Shown: positions 48,470 to 60,488, counted from the first letter of the stretch. The stretch: DNA of 64,000 nucleotides from Hoplostethus atlanticus (GCA_034670405.1 JAXDDX010000045.1:2011001-2075000); one strand, 5' to 3'. Notes: generated from the letters alone by a model not told the origin. Translations and numbers: made by a program.

Positions 48470-49280
48470 CTAGGGCGGCACTAGGACCCAGGATGGCACT
48501 AGGACTAGGGCGGCACTAGGACCCAGGACGGCACTAGGACCAGGGTGGTACTAAGACCCAGGATGGCACTAGGACCAGGGTGGACCCACTTACTTGTCTT
48601 AGCACCTGCTTATATGCTTATATTCTTCATTTATTTAATAAATAAAATTAGGTAGCTAACTTATTGCTCTTTTACCTGCACTGGTTCTGCTCTTAGATGA
48701 TTGTTTAAGAAGGAAATGCACTTCTGATTTCTGGTGACTAGTAGTTCTCTTGCCTACCTATGTTGAATGCACTTATTGTAAGTCGCTTTGGATAAAAGCA
48801 TCTGTTACATGAGTGTAATATAATGGCACTAGGACCAGGGTGGCACTAGGACCCGGGGTGGCACTAGGACCAGGGGTGGCACTAGGATCAGAGTGTCACT
48901 AGCACCAGGGTGGCACTAGCACCAGGGTGGTACTAGGACCCAGGATGGCACTAGGACCAGGGTGGCACTAGGACCCGGGGTGGCACTAGGACCAGGGGTG
49001 GCACTAGGATCAGGGTGGCACTGGGACCAGGGTTGCACTAGGACCCAGGATGGCACTAGGACCAGGGGTGGCACTAGGACCAGGGTGGCACTAGGATCAG
49101 GGTGGCACTGGGACCAGGGTGGCACTAGGATCAGGGTGGTACTGGGACCAGGGTGGCACTAGCACCAGGGTGGCACTAGGACCAGGGTGGCACTAGGACC
49201 CAGGATGGACACTAGGACCAGGGGTGGCACTAGGACCAGGGTGGAACTAGGATCAGGGTGGAACTAGGATCAGGGTGGCA
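48470..49280. repeat. GGTGGCACTAGGACCAG minisatellite split by a dispersed repeat
   Basis: Dozens of 17-19-bp units, GGTGGCACTAGGACC(A)CAGGG, fill 48470-48580 and 48825-49280. Between them, 48585-48820 is unrelated AT-rich DNA ending in the fish-repeat module AAGTCGCTTTGGATAAAAGC (48780-48806). So a dispersed repeat either inserted into the array or lay between two expanded parts of it. Confidence 0.9.
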
Positions 49281-50334
49281 AAAGTCTGCTGTCACTACCT
49301 CTGAGCTCTGCTAGTGCTACACAACTCCCAAATTTCTTGAGCCAATTCCAACTCTGATTCTAACAGTGGGAGCCGCTGGAATCGAGTCCTCAACTCCTAT
49401 AGATTGAACCACAGGAAGTTACATTTGACAGCTAATAGCCTAAAGCCAATTCATGTGAATAAAGAAATCTGAATTATGTTGCCAGAGCAATAGTAATTTT
49501 GCACCAATTTACTGAATTGCATGAATTGATATTTTCACGCTCCCTTTCCTCAATACCTTTCTAATCTATGCTCAGCTCAGTATCCCTCGCTGCATGCATG
49601 CCTGCCTCTGCTCTGTAAATGTGCCCTGGAAAACAGACAGTGCAATATGATGGAATTTTAAAGAAAACTCACCACACTGTGGCATTAGCCATAGTGTACC
49701 CAGGTAGTTTCTCAGACAGATCAGTGAATGAGCACTAGACTCACATGCCTGCTCCCTTATGCAGTCCCGCCTTCGTGCTAAAGCAGCTGAACTTGACCAG
49801 TTATCTATATTATGTACACAGACAAAAAATAAAACAAAAAAGCAAAATTGACAGATAGCAGTACTTCTTTACTGTGTTCTCATTTGTTCTGAATATTATA
49901 CTATAATTTTTAAATGGTATCAAAGGTCATCGTCAGAATAAACCAGGTTTATTGGTTTTAATCAGTGAGGGGTAACATGTTTGTACTTTGCCTATGGCAG
50001 CATACTGACCAAGTTATTTAACCTCCACTGTGGTTGTACTGGGCAGCTCCCAGGGTGAATGTGTGGAACTGCATGAATGTGAAGCTGAAAAAGAAAATGT
50101 AGCTCAGCCTGGATAAATAAAGGTTTAACAAATAAATGAAAACACAACACAAGTCAGTGGTGTAATGTTGGGTTGCTGGCGCATTGTGTGGACTGGCCGC
50201 TAGGTGATTTCCTCTCACTGGTCTGCTGGCAACCTGCCAGTCGGTCTGAGCTGACATTTTCTCACGTTGCATGAAGCAAAACCTCTCATTTTTAGACTGT
50301 CTGACTGTCTGGACGCTGGCAGGTCTTAACTAGT

Positions 50335-50700
50335 GTACACTGTCCTGGTTATCACCGTCCTGGTTATCATTGTCCCTGGTTATCACTGTCCTGGTTATCA
50401 CTGTCCTGGTTATCACTGCCCTGGTTATCACTGTCCCTGGTTATCACCATTGGTTATCACTGCCCTGGTTATCACTGTCCCTGGTTATCACCGTCCTGGT
50501 TATCACTGCCCTGGTTATCACTGTCCCTGGTTATCACTATCCTGGTTATCACTGTCCTGGTTATCACTGTCCCTGGTTATAACCGTCCTGGTTATAACCG
50601 TCCTGGTTATCACCGTCCTGGTTATCACCATCCTGGTTATCACTGTCCCTGGTTATAACCGTCCTGGTTATCACCGTCCTGGTTATCACTGCCCTGGATG
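50335..50700. repeat. TCCTGGTTATCACTG minisatellite
   Basis: About 23 units of 15-17 bp, variants of (C)CCTGGTTATCAC(TG/CG)TC. One strand gives a long open frame with repetitive Pro-Gly-Tyr, a repeat artefact. Confidence 0.95.
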
Positions 50701-51099
50701 CCCCTGTCCCATATTGTGAGCAGCAGCCAGTTTCTAGTTGAGTCATTTGTGAGTTTGGAAGGAGGATCTTCTCCAACTGAACTGGATTCCAGCCATGACT
50801 TCAGTCCTCTGTTGTATTGGCACTGGAAGCTATTTTCTACAGAAGGCTGTTGATGCTTGCTGGCTTCTGGCATTGCCAGTTTAAGTCAAGTCAAGATTAT
50901 TTGTATAGCCTTTAATCACAGTTACAGTGTCAAAGCGCTTCACAACGCCAAAACCATCAATAATGACACTCGACAACCAACCGTAGGCCCTGAAGACGAG
51001 GAAAAACTACTTCACTTGATTTTGCTGCTATTGTTGCTGTTGTTTCTCAGCTCTGTTTAAATCAGATCTCCACACAACTCTGATGGAAGGACCACACAG

Positions 51100-51533
51100 G
51101 GCAGCTGATCTGACTTTTTGGCATACATGTGACAGAGATCTGATTTTTTAGTGCAGTGTGAACATAAAACATGTGATCTTTTCAACATCTGATACAGATT
51201 TGATGTGCAATGTGAACCGAATCTGACTGGTCAGCTCAGAGTTCGACCATCGACCTCATCTTCATCTGATGAAGTCTCATCCAACCTCCACAGCAAATCT
51301 TCCTTAAAACTGACGCTTGGATCGCAATTTCACCGTCTTCCATGATGGACTGTCTAGTAAATATGATGTCATTTGTTGTTGTTCATTTGGTCATGCGGGT
51401 CGTTTCAGGACAGTCTGGTCAGACTCATGTTGGATATGAGTCACTTTGAAACTGTGAACAGTTTGACAAAAAAAAACAAGAGTTGAGTAAAAAATCTGAA
51501 CTGATCATGAAGGCCTGTAGTGTGAACGGAGCC
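51100..51533. mobile_element. Second copy of the 4413-4880 MITE, left end eroded
   Basis: Same orientation and order of blocks as the copy at 4413-4880, ending in CCTGTAGTGTGAACGGAGCC (51514-51533). The left inverted repeat is not recognisable, so the start is approximate. There is no coding potential. Confidence 0.72.
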
Positions 51534-51904
51534 TTTGAGAGCCTTCCATCTTGTTGCCAGGAAATATTTGACTAGATTTTTGAGCTGTTGCCCATCTGCC
51601 AAACGACTGCTCAGTTAGGAGAATATCGTCATGAGTCAAGGGTGAATGCAGATGACTGTATTCATTCGGCACTTTATTGTTCCCTGCAGGGAAACTCTCT
51701 TTCCTCTTGCCCCCTCCACAGGGAGGTCAGAGGTCAGGATGAAAAACAATATCTCTACTCACTAAACCACCCTGCCATCCACAAAGTACCACATTAACTA
51801 TTGTGTTGCATTGTATTATCTGTATCTCACGTTAAAGCTTCCTTAAAGGGATACTAAAGTCAGCGCTGCACCTCGAACCTTGGCTGTTGCTCAGAGAAAC
51901 ATAC

Positions 51905-52042
51905 CTGTGCATTTTTTGGGGCTACCAGGTCTCTTGCCATGCATCCCCAGCTTGCAGCCAAAATTCTCCTCCCAGAATTCGGCGAACCAGACGTTCCTGC
52001 GGTTGTTGGAGAGAGATCGACTCCTGAAGTAGCGGTCGAATG
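51905..52042 (-). CDS. grm8: mGluR8-like receptor, 138-bp exon (FDRYFRSR...EENFGCKL segment)
   Basis: Internal exon starting two bases into an Ala codon (G|CA) and encoding 45 further residues. [10 protein letters not shown] and [18 protein letters not shown] are near-invariant in group III mGluRs, and the exon ends KKCT plus one base of Gly. The acceptor is AACACCAG|CA and the donor is G|GTATGT. It belongs to lobe 2 of the extracellular ligand-binding domain. The segment [12 protein letters not shown] is the variable, lineage-specific part. It lies 393 bp from the preceding exon and is followed by an 18.2-kb intron. Confidence 0.96.
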
Positions 52043-52435
52043 CTGGTGTTTGCAGGCGAGGGAAGAAGAGGAAAGAACATATTATTATTAGAGATATGTT
52101 GCATTTTGTTGAAAGATGTAAACAACACATATCTGCAAAAAGTCTGTTTTCAGTGCCAATGTAATTTTTAAATTGTACAATGGGGTTTTTAATAGAGTTA
52201 GACTGATAGAGCTGCTAACACTAAAATAAATAATAAATAATAAAATAATTCATGATGGTCTAGATGATGTTTCAGAGGCTTTTTTTTTTTACAGTAACAG
52301 CCTTGAAAATCCCACAAGGGTAAAATTCTAGTTTTTAACAGCTTTCAAAAGGCCCAGAGGCGAATTTCTACAAAAAAAGCAGAACAGTGTGAACACGCCC
52401 TGAGGGGTTTTCCACTCAGGCCTGCTCCCTCGTAC
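52043..52435 (-). other. Short grm8 intron (393 bp)
   Basis: Donor GTACGA and acceptor ending AACACCAG. It contains a short poly-T run on the plus strand near 52281 and AT-rich sequence around 52220. No other feature was seen. Confidence 0.93.
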
Positions 52436-52590
52436 CGTCCACGGAGGATCTCTTGGGGAGGATGGTGACGGCGCCTTCGGCTACTTTCTCCTGCTGGACC
52501 ACCGGCGAGATCTTGGAGCCCCAGCTGTCAGAGCCCACCCACAGGAAGTGACCCCTCTGGTTGTTGCGTTTCGCCGCATCCAGGATACGT
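52436..52590 (-). CDS. grm8: mGluR8-like receptor, 155-bp exon (glutamate-binding GSDSWGSK segment)
   Basis: Internal exon of the same receptor. Its first base completes the Arg codon left by the 136-bp exon. It encodes 51 residues (starting RILDAAKR, ending PKRSSVD) and leaves one G (phase 1). The central motif GSDSWGSK (exon residues 19-26) carries the Asp and Lys that contact glutamate in group III receptors, so ligand binding looks intact here. The stretch [10 protein letters not shown] is another family signature. The acceptor is CTTGATAG|A and the donor is G|GTACGA. The length of 155 bp and both phases suit the conserved exon pattern of group III mGluR genes. Confidence 0.96.
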
Positions 52591-53325
52591 CTATCAAGTT
52601 GAAGGAGAGACAATCGAGCCAGCCAGTGAGACAGAGTAGTGCTTGAAAGACAATATGGTCAATAATCTTAAATGCTGGAAAGGGAAGGTGTCGTTCTACA
52701 TGCCTAGTCACGTCTGTACATGAAGCCTGTAGACATGTATATATGCAGTCATCCTTGACATATTGTCTTTTCTCTTACTCTCATACTCCTCTCATTGTTA
52801 TATAGTATGTAATGTTCAGAGGCTGCTGGGTCATTTGTTCAAAGGCACAGGCAGAGAGAAATTAAGAAAGAGAATAATAGATAAGAGAGAGTTTCATTTG
52901 AGAATTTCCCTCTTTCAAATGTCAGAGGACGAAATAAAAATAAATGATAGATTAATGAAGTAAACGTTAACCTCGGACCCATAGAGTCATGCCAAACCCG
53001 CATTGGCAAAACTTCATCTGCTGGTCTCAGGTCAGCTACAGGTCTCACCACAGCTATTCTAATAATTATTAAACCAGGCGCTGAACTGGAGGAATCTGCA
53101 CCCGTTATGTTTTTGTCCACGGTAGAAATGAACGCTTGTCTTAGTAAATACAGCCGTTCTGCTTTCTCTGTTTAAGACACTCTCCTGGATTTCCCTACTC
53201 AGTCTGGATCGGTCACTTCCTGTGTGGAGGAGATTTCCCACCAGTGACCAAACCGACACCAGGATTTCATTTGGACCAATAGGGTGAATCTACGGTCTGT
53301 TAGTGGGGATGGGACGCTCTGCTCT

Positions 53326-53564
53326 GTTTCTCCATCTTCCTTTCTCTCCTTCCTCCATCTGCTGTAGCCAGAAACTCTTTAGCTTTAGCTCCGTTAGCGC
53401 TGGAAGAACAGCGCCCTCTTCCTGTTTTGTGCCGTAAAGCAATCCAGCAGATTTCCCTCCAAATCGACCCGGTGGCCACAATGTAGAATGCAGAGTAGAG
53501 GCTGGTAGAGGCTTACAGGCTGCTAGAGGCTGACAGGCTGGTAGAGGCTGACAGGCTGCTAGTG
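53326..53564. repeat. Dispersed 250-bp block with AGAGGCTGGT minisatellite, copy B
   Basis: Direct copy of 27276-27535, a few substitutions apart, with a shorter tandem tail (TAGAGGCTGACAGGCTG). It lies in the 1278-bp intron. Confidence 0.93.
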
Positions 53565-53815
53565 GTGGTCCGGTTGGTTTACAGTAATGATGCTGATATC
53601 GCAAAGTCAATGTGGTGATGAATTGGTTTCTCTGTAGTTGTAATATTCAGCGCTGTCGATTAACATCAGATGCTAATTTGGTTTTAATCCGACAGAGAGG
53701 AGATAAGCGTTGAGGTTGAGAACGAATTCGCTGAGATAACTGGAACCTCGTTATCTTAATCTGCACAAACAGTTGGTGGATTAACTGATAGAATACAGAC
53801 AGCCTCACGACTGAA

Positions 53816-53818
<3 letters not shown>

Positions 53819-53860
<42 letters not shown>
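53819..53860. repeat. (TG)21 microsatellite next to a splice donor
   Basis: A perfect 42-bp run. On the gene's sense strand it reads (CA)21 and starts eight bases after the donor GT of the 136-bp exon. CA repeats bind hnRNP L, so length changes could affect inclusion of that exon. Confidence 0.96.
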
Positions 53861-53862
<2 letters not shown>

Positions 53863-53868
53863 GTGTAC

Positions 53869-54004
53869 CGGATGTCGTCCTCGTTGGCGAACATGACGAC
53901 GGCTCGGGCGTTGGGCGTCTCCAGCAGGCGGAGGATGATCTTATCAAACTCACCCTGTCTGGGTTCCCGAGGGACCTTCAGGGACTGCGCAATACACACC
54001 CAGC
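53869..54004 (-). CDS. grm8: mGluR8-like receptor, 136-bp exon (ligand-binding domain, lobe 2)
   Basis: Internal exon of a group III metabotropic glutamate receptor, a presynaptic class C GPCR that senses glutamate and couples to Gi/o. The first two bases complete a codon begun in an upstream exon outside the window (phase 1). It then encodes 44 residues, starting [14 protein letters not shown] and ending FANEDDI, and leaves two bases of an Arg codon (phase 2). The acceptor is a C-rich tract ending in CAG; the donor is CG|GTACAC. The residues match the start of lobe 2 of the Venus-flytrap domain. The donor is weak and a (CA)21 tract starts only eight bases into the intron. Skipping this exon would shift the frame, since 136 is not a multiple of 3. 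The Trp next to the acceptor is unusual; I recall Gly there in mammalian relatives. Confidence 0.95.
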
Positions 54005-54149
54005 CTGGGGGGAGGAGGGGGGAGACAGAGGAGGAGGGGGGGGTTTATTTAGTTGTTTGGCAACACTGTTCATTCATTCATGGGAATAAAGGAGACTGAA
54101 CTGAATCGGAAGAAGGACAAATAAAAGTCCTGCATGGCTAGCAGCTAAC

Positions 54150-54720
54150 GTCTAGAGAGAGAAGAGAGAAAGAAGGAGGGATGATGCAAGGGAAGGAAAG
54201 AGGGATAGAAAAGGAGGGGAGAGAGAAAAAAGGGAGAGAGGAGGTTAGAGAGAGAGAAAATGAGGGAAAGAAAGAAGGGGAAGGGTAAAAACAATAAGGG
54301 GGAGAGAGAAAAGGAGGGAGAGGAACAGAGGAAAAGAGAGAAAGAGAGAGAGGAGGAAACAGAAGGAAGAGGTGAGAGAAATAAAGAGGAGTAAAGAGAG
54401 AATAATCAAGGAGGGGGAGAGACGGAAAGTGAGAAGACAGAGAGAGAGAGAAAAGGATTACGAGAGAAGGAAGGACAGGAGAGAGAGAGGGGGGAGAAAG
54501 ATGGGGAGAGGGATGGAAGACATAGAGAGAGGGAAGGAGGGGTGAAATGGAGGATGAGAGAGAGGAAGAAGAGGGAGAGAGAGAAAAGAGATGAGCAGAA
54601 AGAGAGAAATAGGAGAGAGAGACAGAAGGAGGGTTATAGAGAGAGAGAGGGAGAAATGATGAGAGGAGAGGAGGGAGAGAGAAAAAAGGAGGGGGGGAGA
54701 GAGGAGGAGGAGGGGACGAT
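54150..54720. repeat. 570-bp purine-rich (GA)n tract
   Basis: Almost pure A/G on the plus strand, thus a very long pyrimidine tract on the sense strand. It starts about 145 bp upstream of the 136-bp exon's acceptor. Open frames in it are compositional. Confidence 0.95.
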
Positions 54721-56284
54721 GGAGGTCAAAGGTCATCCATCAAATCCAGATTCCCTTCAAGCTCTCTGCACTACGGTCAGCACACCGTCTGAGATGAGAG
54801 AGGAAAGAGGGAGGAGCGAGGAAAAGACAGAAAGAAGGGCAGATGAGGGGTCAAAGGTCAAGACGCTGGTCGTATGAAGGGGAAGGGAGGACCAGATCTC
54901 GTTCAGATCACAGCTGGGGAGGAAACAGAGAAACCTGATCAATACTCTCGACTTCTACATTCTCTCACTGGAAACTAAAATATCACTTCACTTGGTTTCA
55001 GTCTTAAAGGATGATTCACCTTAAAACAAGTGAAAAGTGGCGTCATGTCGCCTGAATCACAGGACGACATCTTGGTTATTATACTATATAAACAAATGAA
55101 ACTACATTGGAAACGCGTTATCGGCGTTTTACACTCCATTTAACCGGCATCTGCAGCGGTCGCAGCTCCTCCTGCTGTCCTCTCCCGAACACAACGAGAC
55201 GCTGATGGAGTTCAAACACCGGGTGACCCTGAACGCAGCTCAGAGTCTCAATACTCAGGGAATCGAACCTGTGGCCCTTTGGTTGAAGAAGAACCTCACT
55301 AACCACTTGGTGCCATCGTCCAGCACACACACACACAAACACAAACACAGTACTGACGTTAGATAGTTATATCAGTTTGCCAATATTATTAAAAATGGTC
55401 CGTCAGAGTCGTCCACCTCTGATACGATGATGCAGTTTGATTGATCACATGTTGATAGTAGCATTGATCAATACTAGACTGGTTCAGAGGCAGAGGATGA
55501 GACATTCTGGGGGAGACAATGAATACTGGGAATTTCTTATTTTATTTTTTGGGATGAAAATTGTCAAATTGTATGTTATTGAATATTTGCACCATGTGAG
55601 TATCTCTATCTTTATCTCTTTTCATGTACTTTATTACTCTCAATGCGTTTTGTTGTTTTAATCTTTTTGCTGTAATTGTGTCTTAATTATCTCCAGAGCT
55701 CCATTGATCTTGTTCTGATCTTAGAGTTCCATCTAATCTAAAGTCAATACGAGCTGGTATGGTCTCTACAAGAAAGGTCATAGAGGGTTTGGAAGTTTTC
55801 ATTGGCTACAAGGGAGACTCCGCCCTGCTGGAGGAGGGACAAAGAAAATGCTTCATTTCCATGTTAATGCTCTTGACATTTGGACATTCATTTTAATTTC
55901 GATGGAAGAAGATTTTGACTGGAGTGTTTCATCAGTTTGACGTCTGGCCGGAGCAGCGGGGCTTCTTCTTCTTCTCCTTCCTGTTTCCAGTTCTGATGTG
56001 TCATCTAATGTGTTAGTAGTTGTGACTTCAGGTAGAGTGGAATAGAGACAGAGCAGGCTGTGATACGATATGAAGACACTTACTTTGAGAAAATAAATAG
56101 AATCAGTTCAACAATCTCCAAAAACGTCCCGTTCATGTGGTGAGAAGATTCATGATTCATGGATCGCGTCACACAGCTGATCTGGTGCCAGTTTGTTTTG
56201 CTGTAAATGATTCATTCATTCATTTAGTCATATTTGTTGTTGGCAATGGATGGAATCACCATGTCACACCAATACAGCAGCTAC

Positions 56285-56322
56285 TGAACTGAACTGAACT
56301 GAACTGAACTGAACTGAACTGA
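56285..56322. repeat. (TGAAC)n pentanucleotide repeat
   Basis: Seven perfect TGAAC units followed by AGAGAG purine sequence. Confidence 0.95.
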
Positions 56323-56375
56323 AGAGAGAGGAAGAGAGAGGGGGGAGTTTGACACTGTCATATCTTATCATTTGT

Positions 56376-56565
56376 AAAGCTGCTTCTCAGGAGGGGGAAG
56401 AGGAAGAGGAGGAGGAAGAACAGGACAAGGAAAAAAAGGAAGTGGAGGAGGAGGAAGAAGAGGTGGAGGAAGAGTAGATGGCGGAGGAAGAAGAGTAGGA
56501 GGAAATAAAGGAGGAAGAGGGGAAAGAGGAAGAGGAGGTGGAGGAGGAGTAAGAGGAGAAGGAAG
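56376..56565. repeat. GAGGAAGA purine tract
   Basis: 190 bp of GGAGGAAGAGG-like triplet repeats. Adjacent sequence from 56576 (GCTAACTACCCAGTTCTTCT) matches 18043-18062, another dispersed repeat. Confidence 0.9.
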
Positions 56566-59500
56566 GAGAAGAATGCTAACTACCCAGTTCTTCTACTTTT
56601 ATTCCAAACAAACCGGAAACATTAAACGCATCATGAGGGTGACGTTGATTCAGGGCCGAGACGAAGACGCGAGAAATACGTTTTCAGGTTAGGACAGAAG
56701 ACAGGAAGTGACTTTGTGTCCCGACTGGAGCGGGAAGGCCATCCCACCACTGGGGAACGCAATTCTGATTGGCTCCTCCTGATTGGCTAAAACAATACGC
56801 TGAGTCATTATGGAGCGACCTCCTAACGTCTTTATATGCTTTATTACCTTTGTTGCTCATGTACGTACACCTCTATGCTGCTCTATGACCCAAACTCCGC
56901 TCGGGGATCAATAAAGTTAATCTGTTCTGATATTAAAACCACTGCAGGCCTGCTGCTCTCCTCCTCACACATCATTAAGGACTGCATTTGCTTCCCTGTA
57001 GATTCTGTTGCTAAAAAAACATAACGCTGTGCTGTTTGTCATATTGGCGGTTCCAGGGCCGCCCCTGGGACGCCGACACGAGAGCAGCAGCGTTTGAAGT
57101 TGCACTGTGGCTGAGACGTGGAAGTACAGTACAGCAGTGCAGTAAACTCTAACCAGAAACAAGCTAGTCAAATTTAATTGCCTCTGAAAAGGGTTTTTTT
57201 TTTTTGGGCTGGGGGAGACGGAGTGCCTCGGAGGCCGACTGTCACTGGAAGTCTCAAGAAAAGTTGGAAGTTGTCAAGACTCACGGCTGTAAATATTCAT
57301 GTCGGGTTAGTTTGACCTCGATTGTTTAAGTAGAAAACGCCACAGAGCCTGATGCATGCTGGGGGCTCAGTCAGCTACTGCTGACCGAGTGACACCCTGA
57401 GTTCAGATCCCACCTGGGGCTTCATCTGTCAACTGTCACGTAAAAACAATCTTTAAAATAATGTACACCAGCCTCTCAGTCCCATGAGTGAATACATGAA
57501 ACAATGAAACTCCTAACCTTTGCAGCATTAGTGCCTTGCTCTGCCCTGAGCTCACAGGATGGTAGAGATGTAGGACTGACTGGGAGCGTCTCGTGTTTCT
57601 GTGGGTCTGTGAAGTTTGCGGCTACATCAGCAGAACGGCATGCGGTTTGAAGGAGTTTGTAGAGACGGCGGCATGCTGCAGTGACATCCAACCCTCTCTG
57701 AATCCCTTCAGCCCAAACAGTCTCAGATGTCGTCGTCTGAGAGCGTTGAGAGGAGGCCCGTCCTCAAACCCCTCCCTCCCACCCAGTGCCGCGCCACGCC
57801 ACGCCACGCCACACCGCCGCTCCACCGAAGCCACAAGCTTGTTATGCATCATCTGCAGCTTGTGCTGAGAAACTAAACTGTACCGCTGCACCACCGTCCA
57901 TATCACATATTCACAAAGATTTGAGTGTGCTGTTTAATATTGCAAAGGAAACGTCTACTAAAGGTCTTTAACGCCACTAATGCCTGGATGGTAAACGACT
58001 GGCATGAAAAGTTTAATATTTAGGGCATTAAAATCACTACGCTGGTGAATGTGTTAGCTGCACCACAATCCTCTCAAAGCCCCCCAAGGTTTTGTCATTA
58101 GAGGGTTTAATGAATTTCTCATCCTGGCGTGTTTTGGAGTACCGTGTTCATCAAAACACAGCAGGTTCAAATATGAACACCTCGCACTGAAGTTTACATT
58201 ATCCCTTCTCCTATTGGCATACAAACGAGAGTTGCTTTACCTTCCCAAGCAACACACCGCTGCATTACAGTGACGGATGCCTGGGAGGAGGGAAACCACA
58301 TCGCCCGGGTACTTTCAATTCAAAACCTCAATTCCAGAGCGCTTATCTGGCGCTACGGAGATCAGATACAATTAGTTCAATGTGAAGGTGGGAAATGTTG
58401 CAGAGACACTCGATAAGATCGCAGGAGAGACCGGTAAAGCTGTTTTGCTGCAAATTAAATATCAGGCATTCCCCAGCAAACAGGAGGCTATGACTTCTGA
58501 ATCCAAACTGAGTTAAAAGGGTTGTGAGTTTCTGGGTCTTGCTGAAGAGATGTGATGGATAGAGGATTCAAGAGGATTCACCAAATTCACTGGTGGCTGT
58601 TTGGTTTCACGTTCCATTTGTGCTGTTGAAAATATTGACCTTCACATGTCTGTCAGAAAACTGTGCGAGGAGGAAAAAAACTCTCATTAAGATGTGAGAT
58701 GTGATCTGTTCAATTCGATACTCCTGCCATCAAGGAGCCTGACCTTCAAATACATAATCCCTAGCCCTCGCTAAAAAACCACCCAGGCGGCCTTGAGAGC
58801 CTTTACAAGAGAGATGCTGCACACTTCCAATCTGGCGGTGCTGATAGCGTTGTGTAATGTAGACATGAGATCGTCAAGTTCAAAATGGAATCAATTTTAC
58901 TTTGAAACTGGCTGAATGAAGTTGTGTCTTGGGGGAGCAAGCTGAGATAGCTTTTTCAGCTCGCCACGGATAGTGTGATTATAAGCTGTGTGACCCTGGG
59001 AGCTAATACCAGTAATAGCCTGCTGCTACGCCATGTTGCTCCTTTTCTCGCCACCCCTCAAGTGTGTCTTAAGTGTTTTTATCTCCACCCTCACTCTGCG
59101 GCGCTCAGCTCTCCCCTTTCAGATTCAACAAACCTTACAGAAGATGAGATCTGAACCATAATTCCACCACTCCTGCAGTCACACACTGCTGAACTTGTAC
59201 ACATCTCCTTTCTCCAAACAGGCGGGGTACACCACGGCCTCTTTCTGGAGATATAAAGGACTGATTACAGAAGATATAAGGTATGAGGTGATAGACCCGT
59301 CACGCTGACTCACAGTAAGAATCTCTCCCTGCCGTCACCAGCCTCAACTGCAATGCCTTTGAATGTTTGTTGCCATCCTCTGGGCTTCATGCTGGGCTCT
59401 GGGAAACTTCCTTTGAAGCAGGAGGATAAACCTCAGTGATACGTGAGCGTGGGTAATACAGTTAGAATAATACAATATAAAAATATACAATAAATAATAA

Positions 59501-60295
59501 AATCACAAACAGAAAGACTGCACAGCTGCAATTTTAGTCTTTTTGTTTTTCTACACTAAACTACACTAAAAATGTTCTGCCAGTGTGAAACATCCCTCTT
59601 GTCAATCTAAGAAGATTCACCGATTTGTTAATCCGTTGGAAAATTGAAGTCCATCATTGGATAATCAATTAGTTAATAATGTATAAATGTACAACAACCA
59701 GAACATTTTCATTCACTGAGTAAGATTATTTCCTTTGCAGATTTTTTAGCTTTACAGGCCAAAAACCGTTGAGCTTGGTAGTGGAAACAAACAGGATGCA
59801 TGTCGACATCGTGTCTTTACTGAAGTATAATCTGCTAATTAGGGGAGATGTTGTTGGCAAAGTGAAAGCCTCAGTGTAGGTGTTAATATCTCACCTCTTC
59901 ATACTTCAAGATGCCAACTAATAATTATTATACTGGATGTTATGTAATAACTTGTTGGGACCTATTTTATCAGCAATGGAATTATAAGACTGGACACATT
60001 AACCTTCAGAAATTACAGGAATGATAAATAATGCACAAACTGAGATGCATCAGGCGTTCCCTCGCCCTTGACTTTCTTGAATCTAATTTAATTCAGTGAA
60101 CCGCTGTGCTGATCATATCTCAACATTTCTCACACCAAACTCTTCGTCTCTCTCTGCTCACAGTGTAATAACTCCATAAGGTAATTCAATAGAACGTATT
60201 ACAACCACCTTGGGCTTTTTATCTCTCCTGAACAAATCCACCCTAAAACACTTTTACACCGTTTAAAACAGCTATTGGTGATGTCTGATCACTGG

Positions 60296-60488
60296 CCAAT
60301 CGTAGACGACGTGACGTCACGTTGAGATATTTCCAGTCTGATATCAGAAAATGTTTCATGGATCTAAAACATCAACGGTAACCGTCAGGTTTTGGTGTCA
60401 GCCAATCAGAATCAAAGAGCAAGGGCTTCTTTCTAGACCGACGATCAACAATCATACAGGAGAAATCCATCAAAGGAGGGAGACCAAT
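60296..60488 (-). repeat. Dispersed repeat, inverted copy of 35450-35645
   Basis: Begins CCAATCGTAGACGACGTGAC and ends near GGGAGACCAATTT. It is the inverse of the copy 25 kb away in another intron. Confidence 0.9.

Larger units (their letters stand above)
33658..51904 (-). other. Large grm8 intron (18.2 kb)
   Basis: Lies between the 138-bp and 201-bp exons (donor GTATGT, acceptor CTCGTCCAG). It holds candidate regulatory blocks near 36850-37200, 40000-40170 and 42420-42490, two SINE-like copies, a long CA array, two GC-rich minisatellites and a MITE copy. I see nothing definite in about 33660-35330, 35700-36850, 37200-38580, 40450-42180, 42500-44350 and 46060-47440. Confidence 0.9.
52591..53868 (-). 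other. grm8 intron (1278 bp) with CA repeat and dispersed repeat
   Basis: Donor GTACAC directly precedes a (CA)21 tract; the acceptor is CTTGATAG. The middle carries a second copy of the 250-bp dispersed block described at 27276-27535. The rest, including 52620-53320, shows nothing recognisable. Confidence 0.92.
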
